A stretch of 64,000 nucleotides of DNA from Halobiforma nitratireducens JCM 10879. Its GTDB lineage: Archaea; Halobacteriota; Halobacteria; Halobacteriales; Natrialbaceae. The stretch covers positions 1 to 64,000 of the forward strand of contig NZ_AOMA01000049.1 of NCBI RefSeq assembly GCF_000337895.1, in the 5' to 3' direction. The translations under genes were made by a program, and so were the position numbers. The first letter of the stretch is position 1; the number at the start of each line of letters is the position of its first letter. This document shows positions 28,346 to 38,300 of the stretch, piece after piece. The notes under the pieces are model-generated. The model was not told the origin of the DNA. It worked only from the letters and a program-made list of their open reading frames with translations, and made no database searches.

Positions 28346-29337
28346 CGGCCGATCGCCACCGTTACCTCGTCCTCGTAACTGCACTTCTCGAGGACGAGTT
28401 CCTGTTCGCGTCCGCCGGCGATCGCACTCGCCTCGCAAACGCCGGGCCAGCCGATCAGCTCCTTCGATTTCGAGGGGGTCGGCCCCTCGTGTTCGAAGAG
28501 GGTTTCCTTGTCGAAGGTGACGACGCCCAGGTCGAGTTCCTGTGCGGCCTCGAGAAGGCCTTCCTCGTCGGCTTTTCGGGTTGCGGTCCCGACGAACTCG
28601 ACGTCGTCGAGGCCGTACTCGGTTCGCTCGAGTGTGTCTTCCCAGGCGGCGACGAACGTCTCCGCGTCTGCGCCGGAGACGCTTCCCGTCCCGAGAACGA
28701 TCCCGTCGTCGGCGTTTCGCTTGAGCACCGTCACGTCGTCGCCGACGAGTACGGCACGGGGACCGTCGAGCCGCGCGACTGGACCCAGATCGTCGTCGAG
28801 GACGGCGAGGTTAGTCTGGACGGTCGAGTCGCCGTTGACGACGTGGGTATCCATCGCCTTCGCCCGGGACTCGACGCCCTGTTTCCCCGCCGCTTCCGAG
28901 GCGGTCGTCATCGCCGGTACGGCACCCATCGTCGCGAGGTCCTGAGCGACCTGATTCGCACCGTGGTGACCGCCCGTGATCGGGATCGCCCACGTCAGCT
29001 CCTCGTCGACGACACAGATCGCGGGGTCGTCCCACTTGTCCTCGAGCAGGCCCGCTGTCTTGCGCATCGCGATGCCGGAGGCCATCAGCCCGACGAAACA
29101 GTCGTACTCGCCCCAGTGTTCTTCGAAGACATCGCCGTGGTACTCGAGGATATCGATCAGATCGTAGCGGTCCGCGAGTTCGTTCCGGATGTCCTCGGCG
29201 GTCTCGAGCTTCCGCTCGAAGGCGACGATCGCGATCTCCTCGGCGACTTCGCCGTCGGAGTCTGGCGTCGAACAGTGACCGCCGTCGTTCGTACTCGAGT
29301 CGTCCGTGCCGTCCGTCGTCTCTGTTTCCGAGCTCAT
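28342..29337 (-). CDS. cbiG: Cobalt-precorrin-5A hydrolase CbiG
   Basis: This 331-residue protein opens the delta-lactone of cobalt-precorrin-5A and releases acetaldehyde in the anaerobic pathway. After an acidic tail (1-30) comes the N-terminal domain (IAIVAFERKLETAEDIRNEL, with DCFVGLMASGIAMRKTAGLL and PITGGHHGANQVAQDLATMG). The C-terminal domain follows (VLGTGSVSGADAETFVAAWE, EFVGTATRKADEEGLLEAAQ, CEASAIAGGREQELVLEKCS). Full-length CbiG architecture is present. It is co-transcribed downstream of cbiF, 30 nt away. Confidence 0.94.
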   Translation of the reverse strand: MSSETETTDGTDDSSTNDGGHCSTPDSDGEVAEEIAIVAFERKLETAEDIRNELADRYDLIDILEYHGDVFEEHWGEYDCFVGLMASGIAMRKTAGLLEDKWDDPAICVVDEELTWAIPITGGHHGANQVAQDLATMGAVPAMTTASEAAGKQGVESRAKAMDTHVVNGDSTVQTNLAVLDDDLGPVARLDGPRAVLVGDDVTVLKRNADDGIVLGTGSVSGADAETFVAAWEDTLERTEYGLDDVEFVGTATRKADEEGLLEAAQELDLGVVTFDKETLFEHEGPTPSKSKELIGWPGVCEASAIAGGREQELVLEKCSYEDEVTVAIGR

Positions 29338-29367
29338 TATCGCATCTCGATCGTCGTGGATTCGGTT

Positions 29368-30267
29368 TCAGTCATCGGTCGACTCCGCTTCGTCGGTGGT
29401 GTCGGCGGCTCCGCTGTTGGCCCAGTCGCCGTAGAGGTACGAGCGCTCGTAGCCCGCCCCCGTCACGGCGTCGCCGACGACAACCAGCGCGGAGGCGCGG
29501 TACCCCGCCGTCTCGACTTTCTCCGCGATGTCGTCGATCGTTCCGAGGAGCACGTCCTCGTCGGGCCAGGAAGCGTGGTAGATCACTGCGACCGGCGTCT
29601 CGGGGTCGTGGCCGTCCTCGAGCAGTCGGTCCATCGTCTCCCGGACGGCGTGGGTCCCGAGGTAGATGCAGGTCGTCACGTCCCCCATACCGACGAACTC
29701 GGAGACGTGATCTTGCTCCTCGCTGAGGGTCTTCCCCTGGGGTCGGGTGAACGCGACGTGATTCGAGACCTCGTTGAGGGTGAGCTGAGTCCGAAGTGTC
29801 GCGCTCGCGGCGAACGCCGACGTCACGCCCGGGACGAAGTACGTCGGGACGCCCTCGCTCTCGAGGGCGTCCATCTGCTCGAGGGCTGCCCCGTAGATCG
29901 CGGGATCGCCGCTGTGGAGCCGAACGACGGTCCGGCCGTCCTCGTAGGCGTCTCTCATCAGTGGCACGAGCTCCTCGAGGTCCTTGCCGACGGAGTTTAC
30001 GAGGTCGGCCCCGTCGCAGTAGGCCTCGAGCAGTTCGCTGTTGACCAGCGATCCCGCGTGAACGACGAGATCGGCGTCCTCGAGCAGTTCCTTCCCCGCG
30101 ACGGTCAGCAGCCGCGGGTCGCCGGGTCCAGCGCCGACGAACGGCACTCCCTCGCCTCGGTCGCCGGCGTTGCGTTCGAATACCCTGTCGTCGACACCGT
30201 CGATACTGTCGGGGTCGGCGCTATCGTTGCTGTCGTTGCCGTCGTCGCTATCGTTCGATCCCATCAT
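29368..30267 (-). CDS. cbiF: Cobalt-precorrin-4 C11-methyltransferase CbiF
   Basis: This 299-residue tetrapyrrole methylase has an acidic leader (1-38), then VPFVGAGPGDPRLLTVAGKE, VVRLHSGDPAIYGAALEQMD, TYFVPGVTSAFAASATLRTQ and AFTRPQGKTLSEEQDH, all typical of CbiF/CobM. It methylates C11 before ring opening by CbiG. The ATG overlaps the cbiL stop by one base (TGATG). The tail is acidic. Confidence 0.94.
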   Translation of the reverse strand: MMGSNDSDDGNDSNDSADPDSIDGVDDRVFERNAGDRGEGVPFVGAGPGDPRLLTVAGKELLEDADLVVHAGSLVNSELLEAYCDGADLVNSVGKDLEELVPLMRDAYEDGRTVVRLHSGDPAIYGAALEQMDALESEGVPTYFVPGVTSAFAASATLRTQLTLNEVSNHVAFTRPQGKTLSEEQDHVSEFVGMGDVTTCIYLGTHAVRETMDRLLEDGHDPETPVAVIYHASWPDEDVLLGTIDDIAEKVETAGYRASALVVVGDAVTGAGYERSYLYGDWANSGAADTTDEAESTDD

Positions 30268-31181
30268 CAGTACCAGTCCCGGTCACGGTCACAGTCGCCG
30301 CTCTCGAGGCCTTCGGCCCGCTCGAGGGACACGTCCGCCGGCGATTCCGATCGTCTCTCGTCGGGCTTTGAGTCCGTGCTCACGTCGGCTTCGGGAGCCG
30401 CCCGGTCGTCGGTCGAGGCCGCCGGGGAGTCGGGACCGGTCGCTGCCGGCCCCGCCTCTCGTTCCGACTCGGCCCGGGTACCTGAGCCGTCGTCGTCGAC
30501 TTCGAACGCCGCCGTCGCCGGCTCGACCTCGAGATCGGCCCGTTCGGCGTACGCGAGGGTGTAGTAGTCCCGTTCGGCGATCTCGTCGGGATCGTGTGTG
30601 ACGACGGTTTCGCCCTGTTCCATGAACAACCGACGGCCGTAGGTCACCTCGTAGCCGGCGTCGACGAGTCCCTCGTGAGTCGCGGGTGCGTCGGTGACCT
30701 TGAACAGGATCAGACGGTCCGGGCCGGTCGGGCTCGCACCGCCGTCGGCCTCCCGCAGCGCCAACCCAGCGCCGGCTTCGACTTCGACGCCCAGCGCCGT
30801 CGCGAACGCGGTGACCGCGCTGACCCCGGGGACGACCTCGAGGTCTACGTCTGGATGGAACGTCGCGAGCGTTCGCCGGAGGTGCCCGAACGTCGAGTAG
30901 ACGTTCGGATCGCCGAGCGTGACGAACGCGACGTCGTCCTCGGCGGCCGCCGTGGCGACCTCCGCCGCGGCCTCTTTCCAGGCGTTTCGGAGCTTCTGCT
31001 CGTCTCGAGTCATCGGGAACTCGAGGTCGCCGATCGCCGACTCGTCGACGTGCTCGAGCGCGACGGATCGGGAGAGCCGTCCCGGGGAGTAGACGACGCT
31101 CGCGTTCTCGAGGACCGCCTTCCCGCGAACGGTCACGAGGTCGGCGTCGCCGGGTCCGAGGCCGACGCCGTACACGGTCAC
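30267..31181 (-). CDS. cbiL: Cobalt-factor II C20-methyltransferase CbiL
   Basis: This 304-residue methylase begins MTVYGVGLGPGDADLVTVRG. It contains VAFVTLGDPNVYSTFGHLRR and EVVPGVSAVTAFATALGVEV, the CbiL/CobI pattern, and LILFKVTDAPATHEGLVDAG. The enzymatic core ends near residue 225 and is followed by about 80 residues of acidic Ser/Pro-rich tail. It acts early, after cobalt insertion by CbiX. The ATG overlaps the cbiT stop by 4 nt. Confidence 0.94.
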   Translation of the reverse strand: MTVYGVGLGPGDADLVTVRGKAVLENASVVYSPGRLSRSVALEHVDESAIGDLEFPMTRDEQKLRNAWKEAAAEVATAAAEDDVAFVTLGDPNVYSTFGHLRRTLATFHPDVDLEVVPGVSAVTAFATALGVEVEAGAGLALREADGGASPTGPDRLILFKVTDAPATHEGLVDAGYEVTYGRRLFMEQGETVVTHDPDEIAERDYYTLAYAERADLEVEPATAAFEVDDDGSGTRAESEREAGPAATGPDSPAASTDDRAAPEADVSTDSKPDERRSESPADVSLERAEGLESGDCDRDRDWY

Positions 31182-31774
31182 TGCGGGTCACCTCCGGCCG
31201 CGGCGTCGGCCGGCGTCGACCCGTCGTCGGTCGCGCTCCCGACGAGTACGTACACCGGATTGTTCGCGTCGAAACTCGTCGCACCGGCGAGCTCGTACCC
31301 CTGGCTCACCTGTACCTGCAGTACCTCCTCGAGCACCCCGCGCTCGCGGAAGGCCGTGACCGCTTTCCCGGCGACCTCGAGCCGGGAGACGTTCATCACG
31401 ATCCGATCGACGCCCGTCTCGACGGCGTGATCGAGCACGGCCTCGAAGTTGCGACTCCCACCGAGGAAGACGGCGTCGGCGTCGGCGGGCAACCCTTCGG
31501 GCGCTTCCGCGTTCCGAAGCTCGACCGTGGCCTCGACGATGTCGTCGTTGGCCGCGAGGTTTCGTTCGGTCGTCTCGAGCCGGTCGGGCTTGCGCTCGAT
31601 CGCGGTCACGTGACCGGCCTCCCGCGCGGCCTCGACGGTCACGGCACCCGTACAGGAACCGACGTCGACGACGTGGTCGTCCGGCTCGAGCGCGAGCTTC
31701 GAGCGGACGACGGCCCGTATCTCGGGTTTCGTCGGGCCGGCCTTCGCATCGTGTGGTAACGCGATGGGTGGCAT
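31178..31774 (-). CDS. cbiT: Cobalt-precorrin-6B C15-methyltransferase (decarboxylating) CbiT
   Basis: This 198-residue Rossmann-fold methyltransferase has the SAM motif HVVDVGSCTGAVTVEAAREA (about 36-55), an acidic residue in VTAIERKPDRLETTE, then DAVFLGGSRNFEAVLDHAVE. It methylates C15 and decarboxylates the C12 acetate. The ATG at 31774 was chosen; a GTG directly before it would add one residue. It is the first gene of the long cobalamin operon, so the upstream region should carry its promoter. Confidence 0.93.
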   Translation of the reverse strand: MPPIALPHDAKAGPTKPEIRAVVRSKLALEPDDHVVDVGSCTGAVTVEAAREAGHVTAIERKPDRLETTERNLAANDDIVEATVELRNAEAPEGLPADADAVFLGGSRNFEAVLDHAVETGVDRIVMNVSRLEVAGKAVTAFRERGVLEEVLQVQVSQGYELAGATSFDANNPVYVLVGSATDDGSTPADAAAGGDPQ

Positions 31775-32084
31775 CACCTGTGGAAACAGAGTCCTGCCCT
31801 AAAACAATTTTGTTTGTTGTAGGACAATCTGGATTGCCCAGATGGAGTTGGAGTAGAGAAAGTTTCGTTGTGAGGCGGCTCGATAACCGGAATCTCTCTC
31901 GAGCGAACCGGACTGACGGCCGGCGTTGCCGCCGGTGTTGTGACGGCACTGTCGGAGAGACTAGGCTCGAAGCCACCGACGAGGACGCAGCATCGTGATC
32001 GGTCCGTCGGGCAGCGGTTCGGCGTCGATGGCCGACCGGACCAGGCAGCGATCCGTCACTCGATGGCCGATCGGACAACGACAG
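31775..32084 (-). promoter_or_regulatory. Promoter/operator region of the cbiT operon
   Basis: This spacer contains two adjacent inverted repeats: AAACAA-TT-TTGTTT (31802-31815) and TTGT-AGG-ACAA (31817-31827). They lie about 30-55 nt upstream of the cbiT start, overlapping the expected TATA/BRE zone. The word TGTTGTA (31815-31821) recurs in the cobN/chlID promoter. The remainder up to the cbiA stop at 32085 shows no gene I can support. Confidence 0.5.
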
Positions 32085-33434
32085 TCAGTCGGTGAGGCCT
32101 TCGAGGAATCGATCGAACGCGCCGCTTTCTGGATGAACGTGGGCGTACGTTCCCAGCGAGGCGTACTCCGTCAGTCCGTCGTGTTCGCCGTCGATCCCGT
32201 CACCACGGACCGTCTCGAAGGCAAAGCGTGCGTCGTCGTCGACCGACGCCCTCGAGTAGTGAAACTCGTGGCCACGAAGCCGCCCCCCATCGTTCGCGGT
32301 CAGCGTGCCGTCGACCGCCTCGAGTTCGACGTGGTCGAGTGCCTGGTACCGGTCGTGCATAGTTACGTCGGCCGGGAGGATACCCGCCATCTCGTAGCGG
32401 TCGCCGTCCGCGGTCGTCAGCGACCGGCTCATTGCCATGAGGCCGCCACACTCCCCGAAGACGGGGAGGCCGTCGCTCGCCAGCCGACCGAGTTCCGCGA
32501 GCGTATCTGTCGACTCGAGCGCCGACGCGTGAAGTTCGGGGTATCCGCCGGGGAGATAGACGGCATCGCAGTCGGGGACGGGGTCGCCGGCGACCGGCGA
32601 GAACGTCACGAGGTCGGCCCGTTCGCGAAGCCGCTCGATCGTCGCCGGGTAGCGAAAACAGAACGCGGCGTCGTCCGCGACGGCGACGGTGGCGTCGACG
32701 GCTTCGGTATCCCTCTCACCTGTGGGTTCCGGCGGCACAGCCGCGGCGTCGACCAGCCGTTCGGTCTCGAGAGTGTCTGCTGCTTCCCGGAGCGCGTCCC
32801 GCGGGAGCGACGCCTCCGCGCCCATCTCGAGGCCGAGGTGCCGGTCGGGAATCTCGAGGTCGTCGTTCGGCGGAATCCGGCCGAAGTACTCGAGTTCCGA
32901 CGGAAGCGCGTCCCTGATTCCGCTCTCGTGGCGGCCGCCGTGGGCGCGCTGGGCGACGATCCCCGCGACCTCGATATCGCGACCGACCCGATCGGCGTAC
33001 TCCTGAAACCCCAGCGCGGTCGCCGCGACGCTTTCCATCCCCGCACTGGCGTCGACGACCAGTATTACCGGGAGATCGAGCGTCTCGGCGACCATAGCGG
33101 TGCTCGATCCGTCGCCGTCGTACAGTCCCATGACGCCCTCGACGACGCAGATAGCGGGGGACGATCTCCCCCGGGCGGATGGGTGTGACCCGTCGGCGTC
33201 GCCTCCACCGCGGGCGTAGTTGCGCCGGAGACCGTCCTCGCCCTCGAGCCACGGGTCGAGGGTCCGCGACGGCCGGCCCGCGACCGCCTCGTGGTGGCTC
33301 GGATCGATGAAGTCTGGACCAGCCTTCGCCGGCTGGACGTCGTAGCCGGCGTCCTGGAGCGCCTGGAGGACCGCAAGCGTCGCGACGGTCTTGCCGACGC
33401 CGGAGCTGACGCCCCCGAGGACGAACCCCTTCAT
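32085..33434 (-). CDS. cbiA: Cobyrinic acid a,c-diamide synthase CbiA
   Basis: This 449-residue enzyme amidates the a and c side chains of cobyrinate with glutamine and ATP. The N-terminal ATPase domain begins MKGFVLGGVSSGVGKTVATL (P-loop variant), with VQPAKAGPDFIDPSHHEAVA and CVVEGVMGLYDGDGSSTAMV. The C-terminal glutamine amidotransferase domain has the catalytic Cys in GLPVFGECGGLMAMSR and the His in RGHEFHYSR. The start at 33434 coincides with the conserved strand; the upstream in-frame extension is Arg/Ser-rich and non-conserved. It is separate from the cbiT operon. Confidence 0.95.
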   Translation of the reverse strand: MKGFVLGGVSSGVGKTVATLAVLQALQDAGYDVQPAKAGPDFIDPSHHEAVAGRPSRTLDPWLEGEDGLRRNYARGGGDADGSHPSARGRSSPAICVVEGVMGLYDGDGSSTAMVAETLDLPVILVVDASAGMESVAATALGFQEYADRVGRDIEVAGIVAQRAHGGRHESGIRDALPSELEYFGRIPPNDDLEIPDRHLGLEMGAEASLPRDALREAADTLETERLVDAAAVPPEPTGERDTEAVDATVAVADDAAFCFRYPATIERLRERADLVTFSPVAGDPVPDCDAVYLPGGYPELHASALESTDTLAELGRLASDGLPVFGECGGLMAMSRSLTTADGDRYEMAGILPADVTMHDRYQALDHVELEAVDGTLTANDGGRLRGHEFHYSRASVDDDARFAFETVRGDGIDGEHDGLTEYASLGTYAHVHPESGAFDRFLEGLTD

Positions 33435-33644
33435 CGGTCTTTCCTCCGGGTTCGACTGTCCGCTCGCGCTTGGCCTCTCGCTCGTGTTCGCCGCCGGACT
33501 CGAGCCCAGCCGCCGTCCGCGTTCGTCTCTCCCATTGTCGTTTCGTTCGTACAATCGTACTTGAACTCGTTGGTGGCCCCGGCTCGAGTCGAGGCTCGGC
33601 GCACCGACGAACTTAACCGGCCGAATCCACTATTGCGCTTCCCG

Positions 33645-33800
33645 ATGACCGACGACACCGAACACCACCTCCGAGAGGCGCTTCGACACCTCGAAGCCGC
33701 TCGAGACGGCGACCTGCGCAAGACCAACGCCGTCGCGGTCGAGGAGGTGTCGGATACCATCACCGCAGTTCTCCAGGAGTACGAGGAAGACGGGCAGTAG
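33645..33800 (+). CDS. Small acidic helical protein, function unknown
   Basis: This 51-residue protein, MTDDTEHHLREALRHLEAAR and onward, ends VLQEYEEDGQ. It is predicted to be almost all helix, soluble and acidic, and has no Cys. It is the only plus-strand gene in this part of the cobalamin locus, and its stop lies 4 nt from the cbiE stop on the other strand. Codon usage looks like that of the neighbours. I do not recognise a family; a conserved haloarchaeal small protein is likely. Confidence 0.65.
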   Translation: MTDDTEHHLREALRHLEAARDGDLRKTNAVAVEEVSDTITAVLQEYEEDGQ

Positions 33801-33804
33801 CGTT

Positions 33805-34626
33805 TTACGACGGCGTCTCGCCGTCGGTCGGCTGTCGAACGGCGAACACGATCAAGTCCGAGAACGGCGTCTCGTCCTGGCCGTCGCCGCCGGCGTACCG
33901 CGAGAGTTCCGCGAGCGTGAATCGGTGGATCGTCTCCGCGTCGTGGGTCAACCGCTCGAGGACGAGCGCCTCGAGGTCCCCACTGGCTCCGCGGTCGAGC
34001 AAGAACTCGGCGAGGTCGCCGGGCATCCGATCGAACGGCCGTGGCAGGGCAAGCAGGTGTCGGCCGTCGTCGACGACGGCCCGAGCGAGACGCTCCATCT
34101 CGGCCTCGAGGTCGCCGCTTTTGTGCAGCGTGACGAACTCGGTGCTCTCCATCGGCGTCCGGGCGCGGCTGGCGGCCACCTGGAGCGAGGAGATACCGGG
34201 GACGACCCGGACCGGCGTCCCGGGTGCGGCGCTCGCGACGGCGTCCTGAACTTTTCCGACGAACTGGTACCCCGAATGGTTCGGATCGCCCATCGCGACG
34301 GCGACTCCCGTCTCGCCGGCAGCGACCCGGCGACCGAACGTCTCGAGGGCGTCGGCCTCGTCGCGGTACCCACACGACAGGTGCTCGCAGTCGGCAGTCG
34401 TCACGTCCGCGACGTAGTCGACGACCGTCTCGAACCCGACGAGCACGTCGGCCTCTCGGATCGCTCGCTCCCCGCGAGGTGTGAGATACTCGCGGTTCCC
34501 GGGGCCAATGCCGACGACGTGGACGGGGTCCCGTTCCTCCGCCCTGGTGGACTCGAGAGCCGCTTCCGGCTTGGCAGCCGCGAACGTCGCCGGATCGGGC
34601 CCGGCGTCGAGGTCGTAGTCGCTCAT
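33805..34626 (-). CDS. cbiE: Cobalt-precorrin-7 C5-methyltransferase CbiE
   Basis: The protein has 273 residues. After a 35-residue leader the tetrapyrrole methylase core starts VHVVGIGPGNREYLTPRGER, followed by VAVAMGDPNHSGYQFVGKVQ, VRVVPGISSLQVAASRARTP and LLALPRPFDRMPGDLAEFLL, the CbiE pattern. It works with CbiT on the C5/C15 methylations but is encoded separately here. The ATG overlaps the cbiC stop by 4 nt. Confidence 0.92.
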   Translation of the reverse strand: MSDYDLDAGPDPATFAAAKPEAALESTRAEERDPVHVVGIGPGNREYLTPRGERAIREADVLVGFETVVDYVADVTTADCEHLSCGYRDEADALETFGRRVAAGETGVAVAMGDPNHSGYQFVGKVQDAVASAAPGTPVRVVPGISSLQVAASRARTPMESTEFVTLHKSGDLEAEMERLARAVVDDGRHLLALPRPFDRMPGDLAEFLLDRGASGDLEALVLERLTHDAETIHRFTLAELSRYAGGDGQDETPFSDLIVFAVRQPTDGETPS

Positions 34627-35366
34627 CGGTCTGGAGTCGTCGTGGCCTCGAGGTCGAGATCCAACTCGAACTCGAGGTCGCCAGCTCGCACGTCCGTGGC
34701 GACGTGGACGAGCTCGTTCGTTAGCGCGGCCGCGAGGCCACTCCCGCCGCGGCGACCGACGTGCGTGATCGCCGGGACGCCGTACTCTCGGCTGACCTCG
34801 CGGATTCGCTCGCGGCTCTGTTCGGCCTTGACGAATCCGACCGGGGTCGCGACGACGACGGCGGGTCGGGTCCCCTGCTCGATGCAGTCCGCGAGCGCCA
34901 GCGCGGCCGTCGGGGCGTTCCCGATCGTCACGATCGCGTCCTCGAAAGCTCCCTCGTTGTCGAGTTCGAGCATCGCCGCCGCGGTGCGGGTCATCCCCGT
35001 CCGCTCGGCGAGTTCCTTACCATGTCCGATCGCTTTGCGGACATCGCAGTCGTGACCCCGACCCGTCACGCCGGCTTTCACCATCGTGATGTCAGTGATG
35101 ATCTCGCGTTCCTCGAGGACGGCCCTGGCCCCGGCCCGTGCTGGTTCGTCTTCGCCGGCCTCGCGTTCGTCTCCGCCGGTAAACCGGAGGAGGTGCTGGA
35201 ACTCGATGTCTCCCATCGAGTGGACCGATTTCTGCCGGAACCGATCGGCCAACGTCTCGTCGGGGACGAACTGGCGTACGATGTCCATGCTCGTCTCCGC
35301 GATGTCCATCGCGTTTTGCGTCGTTGCTCCCAGATCGGCGTACTCCGTGGGTTCGTTGTCCGTCAT
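34623..35366 (-). CDS. cbiC: Cobalt-precorrin-8 methylmutase CbiC
   Basis: This 247-residue enzyme moves the C11 methyl to C12 and yields cobyrinic acid. Marks include EYADLGATTQNAMDIAETSM, VHSMGDIEFQHLLRF, VKAGVTGRGHDCDVRKAIG, IVTIGNAPTAALALADCIEQ and TPVGFVKAEQSRERIREV, with the catalytic His in the VHSMGD region. It is located directly downstream of cobN (11-nt gap) and coupled to cbiE. Confidence 0.95.
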   Translation of the reverse strand: MTDNEPTEYADLGATTQNAMDIAETSMDIVRQFVPDETLADRFRQKSVHSMGDIEFQHLLRFTGGDEREAGEDEPARAGARAVLEEREIITDITMVKAGVTGRGHDCDVRKAIGHGKELAERTGMTRTAAAMLELDNEGAFEDAIVTIGNAPTAALALADCIEQGTRPAVVVATPVGFVKAEQSRERIREVSREYGVPAITHVGRRGGSGLAAALTNELVHVATDVRAGDLEFELDLDLEATTTPDR

Positions 35367-35377
35367 CGTAGAGATAC

Positions 35378-38300
35378 TCAGTCGTCGGTCGGTGTTCCCA
35401 CCGTTTCGTTGGTCGTTCGTGCTTCCAGGTCGCCCTCGACCTCGAGGTTCAGGTCACGCAGTCGGTCGGCCGTCTCCTCGTCGGCGTCCCAGAGGTCCCG
35501 TTCGATCGCCTCGAGCAGGGTGTCCGTGATGGACTCGAGCGCCCACGGGTTCACGTCACGCAGCCAGTCTTGGCGGTCCTCGTCGAAGGCGTACTTTGCA
35601 GCGACCTCCTCCCAGAGGGTATCGCTCACGACCCCGGTCGTCGCGTCCCACCCAAGCGTCACGTCGACGGTCGTCGAGAGGTCACCAGCACCCTTGTAGC
35701 CGTGTTCCTCCATGGACTCGAGCCAGTCCGGGTTGAGCACGCGCGAGCGCATCGCTTTGCGAATCTTCTCCTCGTTGGTGTAGACGTCGACGTTGTCGGG
35801 GTCAGAGGAGTCGCCGACGTAGGAGGCCGGCTCCTCGCCCGCGATTTCCGAGACGGCGGAGATGAAGCCGCCGTGGAACGCGTACCAGTCCGAGGAGTCG
35901 AACTCGTCCTGTTCCATCGTGTCCTCGATCTTCACGGTGGCGTCGACGCTCGAGAGCCGCCGTTCGAACGCGTCGTGGGCGTCAGAGACACGCCCTCTCG
36001 AGCCCATGGCGTAGCCACCCCACTGGACGTAGACGGAAGCGAGGTCGCCGCGGTCGTCCCAGTTCCCTTCGTCGACGGCCTTGTTCGTCCCAGCGCCGTA
36101 GCCCCCGGGTCTGGTCGTGAACACGCGGTGTTTCGCCGCTTTGCGGGCGTCGGACTCCTCGAGTCCCTCCCTCTCCCGTAGTTCTTCGGCTTCTTCCTCG
36201 ACGTGTTTCTTCACGTAGTTCATCTCGTGTGGCTCGTCGAGGTCGACGACCGCGTCGACCGCGTCGTGGATGACTCCCGCAGCGGCCGGGAAGGCGTCCC
36301 GGAACAGGCCCGAGACCCGCGTCGTCACGTCGATACGCGGACGGTCGAGTTCCTCGAGCGGAATTGGCTCCACGTCGTCGATCCGCCCTGCGTCGGTCCA
36401 CTGGGGTTCGACGCCCATCATCGCGAGCACCTGGGCGATCGTCTCGCCGCGCGTGCGTACGGTCGGCGTTCCCCAGGCGACGACACCGATCTCCTCGGGA
36501 TAGCCGTCGTTTTCGGAGTGGTGACGCTCGAGGACGCCGTCGGCGACCTCCCGACCGACTTGCCAGGCGGGCTTGGCCGGAACCTTCCGTGGATCGAGCG
36601 TGTAGAAGTTCCGTGCTGTCGGGAGCAAGTCGACGCCACCGCGGGTCGGTGCGCCCGATCCTCCCGGGGGCACGTACTCGCCCGAGAGTGCGTCAGCGGT
36701 GCGTGGAACCTCGTCTTCGGCACCCTGGACGCGTGGCTTTGCCTCGTCGCAGATGTAGGCGAGTGCCTTCCGGAGGTCGTCGTGGGCTCCCGACGTCGCC
36801 CGTGCGTCGCCGATCGTCTCGAGGTCGACGACGAGCAGGTTCATGTTCACCTCGTCTTCGGGGCCAGCCTCGCGCTCGGACTCGGGCACGTCGAAGTCGT
36901 ACGCCGCGAGCGTCTCGACCAGTTCGAGGCTGGTTTCGTGGACCACGTCGGCGGCCTCGGCGTAGGTCATCCCGAGGTCATCGTCGTACTCACCGGGCGC
37001 GTTCAGCATCTTCTCGTAGTCGACGCCGAGCGCGCCGGCGACGCTCTCGCGCAGGCTCGGCGCACCGGGGTTCTCGAGCCGGGTCAGCGCGACGAGGTAC
37101 TCGACGAGGCGCTCGTCTTCGGGCGGCTCGGACATGGTGTGCAGCCCCAGCCGGATTTGGGTCGTCTTGACGTCGGTGAGGTACTCGTGGACTCGTTCGA
37201 CGAGGTCGTCGACGCCGACCTCGTCGCCTTCCACGTCACCCTCGGCGAGGGTCGAACCGGCCTCGTCGGGGCCGCGGACGGCCGCTTTTTCGTCGACCGT
37301 CCCTTCGATACCCAACTCGACCGCGAGGTCCAGTTCCTCGACTTTCTCCCGGATGAGGTCCTCGAGATGCTCCCCGTCGTCCGCCCGAGCGTCTTCCATG
37401 CCCGCTTCGCGGTACTGGTTGGCGAGTTCCTCGAGTTCCGAGAGTTCGTCGTAGGTCCCCGCCGACCGCATGACGGGCGTGAGGTAGTCGACGATGGCGG
37501 CGTAGGAGCGGCGCTTGGCCTGCGTTCCCTCGCCGGGGTTGTTCACGATGTAGGGGTAGACGTTCGGGATATCGTCGACCAACTGGTCGGGCGCGCTCTC
37601 GCCGTTCAGGCCGACCGTCTTGCCGGGGAGCCACTCGAGGCTGCCGTGGGTTCCCAGATGCACGACGGCGTCGGCCTCGAACTGGTTCCGGAGCCACCCG
37701 TAGAAGGCGAAGTAGTCGTGGGGCGGCTGGAGGTCGGAGTCGTGATAGACTTTCGAGGGGTCCATCCCGAACCCACGCGGGGGCTGGACGGTGACGAGGA
37801 CGTTGCCGAACTCGACGCCGGGGATGGCGAAGGGCCGGTCGGGCACCTCGCCCCACTCCTCGATGACGTTCTCCTGGAACCGTTCGTCGGCGTCCGCGAA
37901 CCACTCCTCGTAGGTATCCGGCGAGACCACGTCGACCGACAGCTCACGGACGTCTTCGGGCGCGACCCAGCGGTCCTCGAGCGTCAACTGCGATGTGAGT
38001 CTCTCGACGAGGGTCTGTCCGTCGTCGGGCATTTCACCGGCAAGGTCGTAGCCGCGAGACTCGAGTTCTTCCAGCAGATTCACCGTCGAATCGGGGCTGT
38101 CGAGGCCGAAGGCGGTGCCGATGCCGTCGTCGCTGGGCGGGTAGTTGTGCAGGACGACGGCGATCCGTTTCTCCTCGTTGGACGTGTGTCGCAGTTGTGC
38201 CCAGTTGACCGCCAGCCGCGTGACGTGGTCGATTCGCTCTTCGATGGGGAAGTGGTGTTTCGGCGCGGAGCCGATGCCGGCCTCGTCGTCGGTCCGCTCT

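Noticed and set aside
28231-30564. 777-codon plus-strand frame across cbiG/cbiF
   Set aside because: It is antisense to three well-supported cobalamin genes; a shadow frame caused by high GC.
31753-31998. 81-residue plus-strand frame upstream of cbiT
   Set aside because: It overlaps the cbiT start and the promoter repeats, is Arg-rich and has no domain.
31775-32084. Cobalamin riboswitch before cbiT
   Set aside because: No B12-box-like conserved core or multi-helix structure could be seen; only short inverted repeats are present.
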